From Rhodomicrobium lacus (GTDB lineage Bacteria; Pseudomonadota; Alphaproteobacteria; Rhizobiales; Rhodomicrobiaceae), in NCBI RefSeq assembly GCF_003992725.1, contig NZ_RZNF01000012.1, positions 1 to 64,000 on the forward strand: a DNA stretch of 64,000 nt. Direction: 5' to 3'. How positions within the stretch are numbered: position 1 is the first letter of the stretch; each line of letters opens with the position of its first letter. The position numbers were made by a program, and so were the translations under genes. The notes under the pieces were generated by a model. It saw only the letters and a list, made by a program, of their open reading frames with translations, was not told where the DNA came from and searched no databases. Positions 61,449-64,000 of this stretch are shown piece after piece.

Positions 61449-64000
61449 ATGGGCATCGTTCGCTTCGCGCTCCGCTTTCCCCATACTTTCTATGTCCTCG
61501 CAATTCTTATCGTCTTCCTCGGCGCAAACGCCATCCTGACGACACCCAAAGACATCTTCCCACAGGTCAACATTCCGGTGGTGTCCGTCATCTGGCAATA
61601 TACCGGTCTAAGCCCGGAAGAGATGGAAGCGCGTGTCGCGACCTATAGCGAGTTTTCGATAAGCTCGAACGTGACGGGTATCAAGAACATCGAGTCGCAG
61701 ACGCTCGAAGGCATCGTGGTCGAGCGCATTTACTTCCAGCCGAACGTCAACATAGAGCTGGCAATCGCGCAGATCGTATCCGCCTCAAACTCGATCCGCG
61801 CCCTGATGCCACCCGGAATCCAGCCGCCGATCGTCGTCCAATACAATGCTTCGAGCGTGCCGGTGCTTCAGCTCGTCCTGTCATCCGACACGCTCAACGA
61901 GCAACAGCTCTACGATTACGCCCTCTACCGCGTTCGTCAGGCGCTTGCCCCCATTCCGGGACTTACATTGCCCACTCCGTACGGCGGCAAGTTTCGTCAA
62001 ATCATGGTGGACATTGATCCGGTTGCCCTGCTTGCGCACGGCCTGCGTCCGACAGACATTGTAAATGCCGTCAATGCCCAGAACCTCACTGTTCCGGCCG
62101 GCGACGCCAAGATCGGCGACCGGCAGTATATCGTCAGCGTCAATTCCCAGCCGCCCAACATGGAGGCGCTGAACAACATTCCGATCCGGCAGGTGAACGG
62201 CGCGACCATCTATCTGCGCGATGTCGGCAATGTCCGAGACGCATGGGCCGTGCAGCAGAACATCGTGCGCGCCGAAGGCAAGCGCAGTGTACTCCTGACC
62301 GTCATCAAGAATGGCGATGCTTCCACGCTTGACGTTGTGAACGGCGTCAAGGCGGCGCTTCCCGCGATCCGGGCAGCCGCGCCACCCGGAATGGAAATCA
62401 AGGAACTGTTCGATCAGTCGGTTTTCGTCTCGAACTCCATCGACGGAGTCTTGCGCGAGGCAGCGATCGCGGCGGGGCTCACGGCGCTGATGATCCTTGT
62501 TTTTCTTGGAAGCTGGCGGTCGACGCTGATCGTGCTGATCTCGATCCCGCTGTCCATTCTGACATCCATTGCGATCCTCTCCGCGCTCGGCGAAACGATC
62601 AACACCATGACGCTCGGCGGACTGGCGCTCGCTGTCGGCATCCTCGTGGACGACTCGACCGTTACCATCGAAAACACGCATCGCGTGCTCGAAGAAGGCA
62701 TGGAATACGACAGGGGGATCGAGGAAGGCGCGGCGGGCATAGCGCTGCCGACGCTTGTCTCGACGCTGGCGATCTCCTGCGTGTTTGTGTCGGTGGTCTT
62801 CCTGCAGGGCGCGCCGCGCTACCTGTTTTCGCCGCAGGGCTTCGCGGTCGTTTTCGCCATGCTTGCATCATACGGCATCTCGCGAACGCTTGTGCCGATC
62901 GTCAACCGCTTCCTTCTGCGAAAGGAATACGAGCCGGGCTATCGTGAGAGCCTCGGCGTCTTCGGCCGGTTTTCGGATTTGTTCAATCGCGGTTTCGAAA
63001 ATTTCCGCAATTTTTACGCCTGGCTGCTCGAAGGCATTATTCGGGCCCGTTTCGTGATACCCGTGATCGCACTGGCGGCCCTGACGGGGGCCGGTTATCT
63101 CGCGACCTTTGTCGGGCGCGACTTTTTCCCGACCGTCGATGCGGGGCTGATCCAGCTACACGTGCGCGCCCCGGCGCGCATGCGCATCGAGGATACGGAG
63201 AAGTATTTCCAGCGCATCGAGGATCGCATCCGGGATTTGATCCCGGAATCCGAGCGCGATCTCATCCTCGACAACATCGGCCTCCCCGCGCGTGCCTATA
63301 ATCTTGCCTTCACCGACGGCAGCACCATCGGGGTGAACGACGGCCTCATCCAGATCTCGTTGAAGGAAGGCCACCGGCCGACCAGCGAACACATCGCCCG
63401 GCTGCGGCGCGAATTGCCCGAAGCTTTTCCGGACGTATTGTTTTACTTCCAGGCCGCCGACATGGTGACGCAGATCCTGAATTTCGGCGTGGCGACGCAG
63501 ATCGATTTGCAAATCCAGGGCCGCGATCCGCAAAACGTCGAGCTTATCAAGGAAGCGCTCAAGCGGATGTCCAGCATTCCCGGCGTCGTGGACTCGCACA
63601 TTCATCAGGAGCTTGACGCGCCCAACCTCTACTTCGACATCGACAGGAGCCGCGCACAGGGGCTGACACTTCAGGCGTCCCAGATCGTCAGCGACATGAC
63701 CATCAGCCTCAGTTCATCGCAGCAGGTCTCTCCAAACTTCTGGACCGACCCGGCCCAACAGAACCCTTACTACCTCGCGGTGCAGACTCCGGAGCGCCTC
63801 GTCTCCACCGTGAACGATTTGCAGAACACGTCAATCGCCGCTGCGGGAGGGAGCGCGCAATCTCCCATTCCGAACACGCTCGGCAACGTGGCGACGATGT
63901 CCCGGCGCTATATCCCGTCGGTCATCAACCACAACAACGTGAACCCGGTGTTCGACGTTTATGCGAGTGTCGCAAGCCGCGATCTCGGCAGCGTCTCGTC
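61449..64000 (+). CDS. RND-family efflux pump inner-membrane protein (partial)
   Basis: The first 850 codons of an AcrB/MexB-type pump; the gene runs off the window. It starts MGIVRFALRFPHTFYVLAIL. TM helix 4 carries the proton-relay pair in LALAVGILVDDSTVTIENTH. The two large periplasmic domains and helices 2-6 are recognisable (ELFDQSVFVSNSIDGVLREA; FVGRDFFPTVDAGLIQLHVR). It follows GGAGG with ATG 61449. Divergent RND sequences of this sort are often of the ShvA/HAE-like 'efflux RND transporter permease' class. Its membrane-fusion partner is not upstream here and may follow downstream. Confidence 0.92.
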   Translation, partial: MGIVRFALRFPHTFYVLAILIVFLGANAILTTPKDIFPQVNIPVVSVIWQYTGLSPEEMEARVATYSEFSISSNVTGIKNIESQTLEGIVVERIYFQPNVNIELAIAQIVSASNSIRALMPPGIQPPIVVQYNASSVPVLQLVLSSDTLNEQQLYDYALYRVRQALAPIPGLTLPTPYGGKFRQIMVDIDPVALLAHGLRPTDIVNAVNAQNLTVPAGDAKIGDRQYIVSVNSQPPNMEALNNIPIRQVNGATIYLRDVGNVRDAWAVQQNIVRAEGKRSVLLTVIKNGDASTLDVVNGVKAALPAIRAAAPPGMEIKELFDQSVFVSNSIDGVLREAAIAAGLTALMILVFLGSWRSTLIVLISIPLSILTSIAILSALGETINTMTLGGLALAVGILVDDSTVTIENTHRVLEEGMEYDRGIEEGAAGIALPTLVSTLAISCVFVSVVFLQGAPRYLFSPQGFAVVFAMLASYGISRTLVPIVNRFLLRKEYEPGYRESLGVFGRFSDLFNRGFENFRNFYAWLLEGIIRARFVIPVIALAALTGAGYLATFVGRDFFPTVDAGLIQLHVRAPARMRIEDTEKYFQRIEDRIRDLIPESERDLILDNIGLPARAYNLAFTDGSTIGVNDGLIQISLKEGHRPTSEHIARLRRELPEAFPDVLFYFQAADMVTQILNFGVATQIDLQIQGRDPQNVELIKEALKRMSSIPGVVDSHIHQELDAPNLYFDIDRSRAQGLTLQASQIVSDMTISLSSSQQVSPNFWTDPAQQNPYYLAVQTPERLVSTVNDLQNTSIAAAGGSAQSPIPNTLGNVATMSRRYIPSVINHNNVNPVFDVYASVASRDLGSVS

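Noticed and set aside
61129-61539. 136-codon frame before the RND gene
   Set aside because: Overlaps the RND start, ends inside it in another frame and has no recognisable sequence; Ser-rich translation of GC-rich DNA.

Overview
The window looks like the chromosome of a GC-rich alphaproteobacterium of the order Hyphomicrobiales; the gene content and order would fit Rhodomicrobium or a close relative, but this is inferred from the sequence alone. Supporting signs are a SAM-II riboswitch in front of metX-metW, the order rnd-lptC-lptA-lptB-rpoN, the order chaperone-yceD-plsX-fabH-ihfA ending in tRNA-Pro, a three-gene cytochrome bc1 operon, and a FemAB-like acyltransferase.

Region 1 (1-9000) is accessory DNA. 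It opens inside a type I-C-like CRISPR array (ten whole 32-bp repeats) whose distal end is cut in mid repeat by a 5'-truncated IS630-type transposase. Next come an IS5-family element with an A8 frameshift signal and a 75-bp scrap of a second IS5-type transposase. These flank an iron- or copper-type uptake module: FecI-like sigma factor, FecR-like regulator, TonB receptor with a signalling domain, and a di-haem cytochrome c peroxidase/MauG-family protein. The module is closed by an IS481 element that has lost its middle and that interrupts a P4-type integrase.

Region 2 (9200-25000) mixes envelope and small-molecule genes: an L,D-transpeptidase, a DUF5996 protein, two related tiny secreted proteins, a patatin lipoprotein, a 3-hydroxyisobutyryl-CoA hydrolase, two coupled genes of methyltransferase fold, a divergent sigma/anti-sigma pair, purU, a cation diffusion facilitator, and two tandem TIM-barrel paralogues, one with a run of 12 G just before its start.

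Region 3 (24700-38700) is mostly housekeeping: an aspartate aminotransferase, a short plus-strand transcription unit with a perfect Shine-Dalgarno site and a 26-codon ORF, metX-metW under a SAM-II riboswitch, a large acyl-CoA dehydrogenase, the LPS-transport and sigma-54 operon, ribonuclease D, and an orphan tri-haem cytochrome.

Region 4 (39400-52600) holds the cytochrome bc1 operon (petABC), trmL, hemF, a frameshifted DUF6998-like gene, tRNA-Pro(GGG), ihfA with a long basic tail, fabH, plsX, yceD, a bc1-assembly chaperone, bamE, a DUF2066 protein, a palindromic repeat cluster, and purM-purN.

Region 5 (52600-64000) has a pentapeptide-repeat membrane protein, an AlkB-type membrane hydroxylase homologue that has lost most of its iron-binding histidines, a second KASIII enzyme, a membrane-anchored trehalose-phosphate synthase, tRNA-Gly(CCC), kdsD, a decayed ParDE module, and the first 850 codons of an RND efflux pump that runs off the window.
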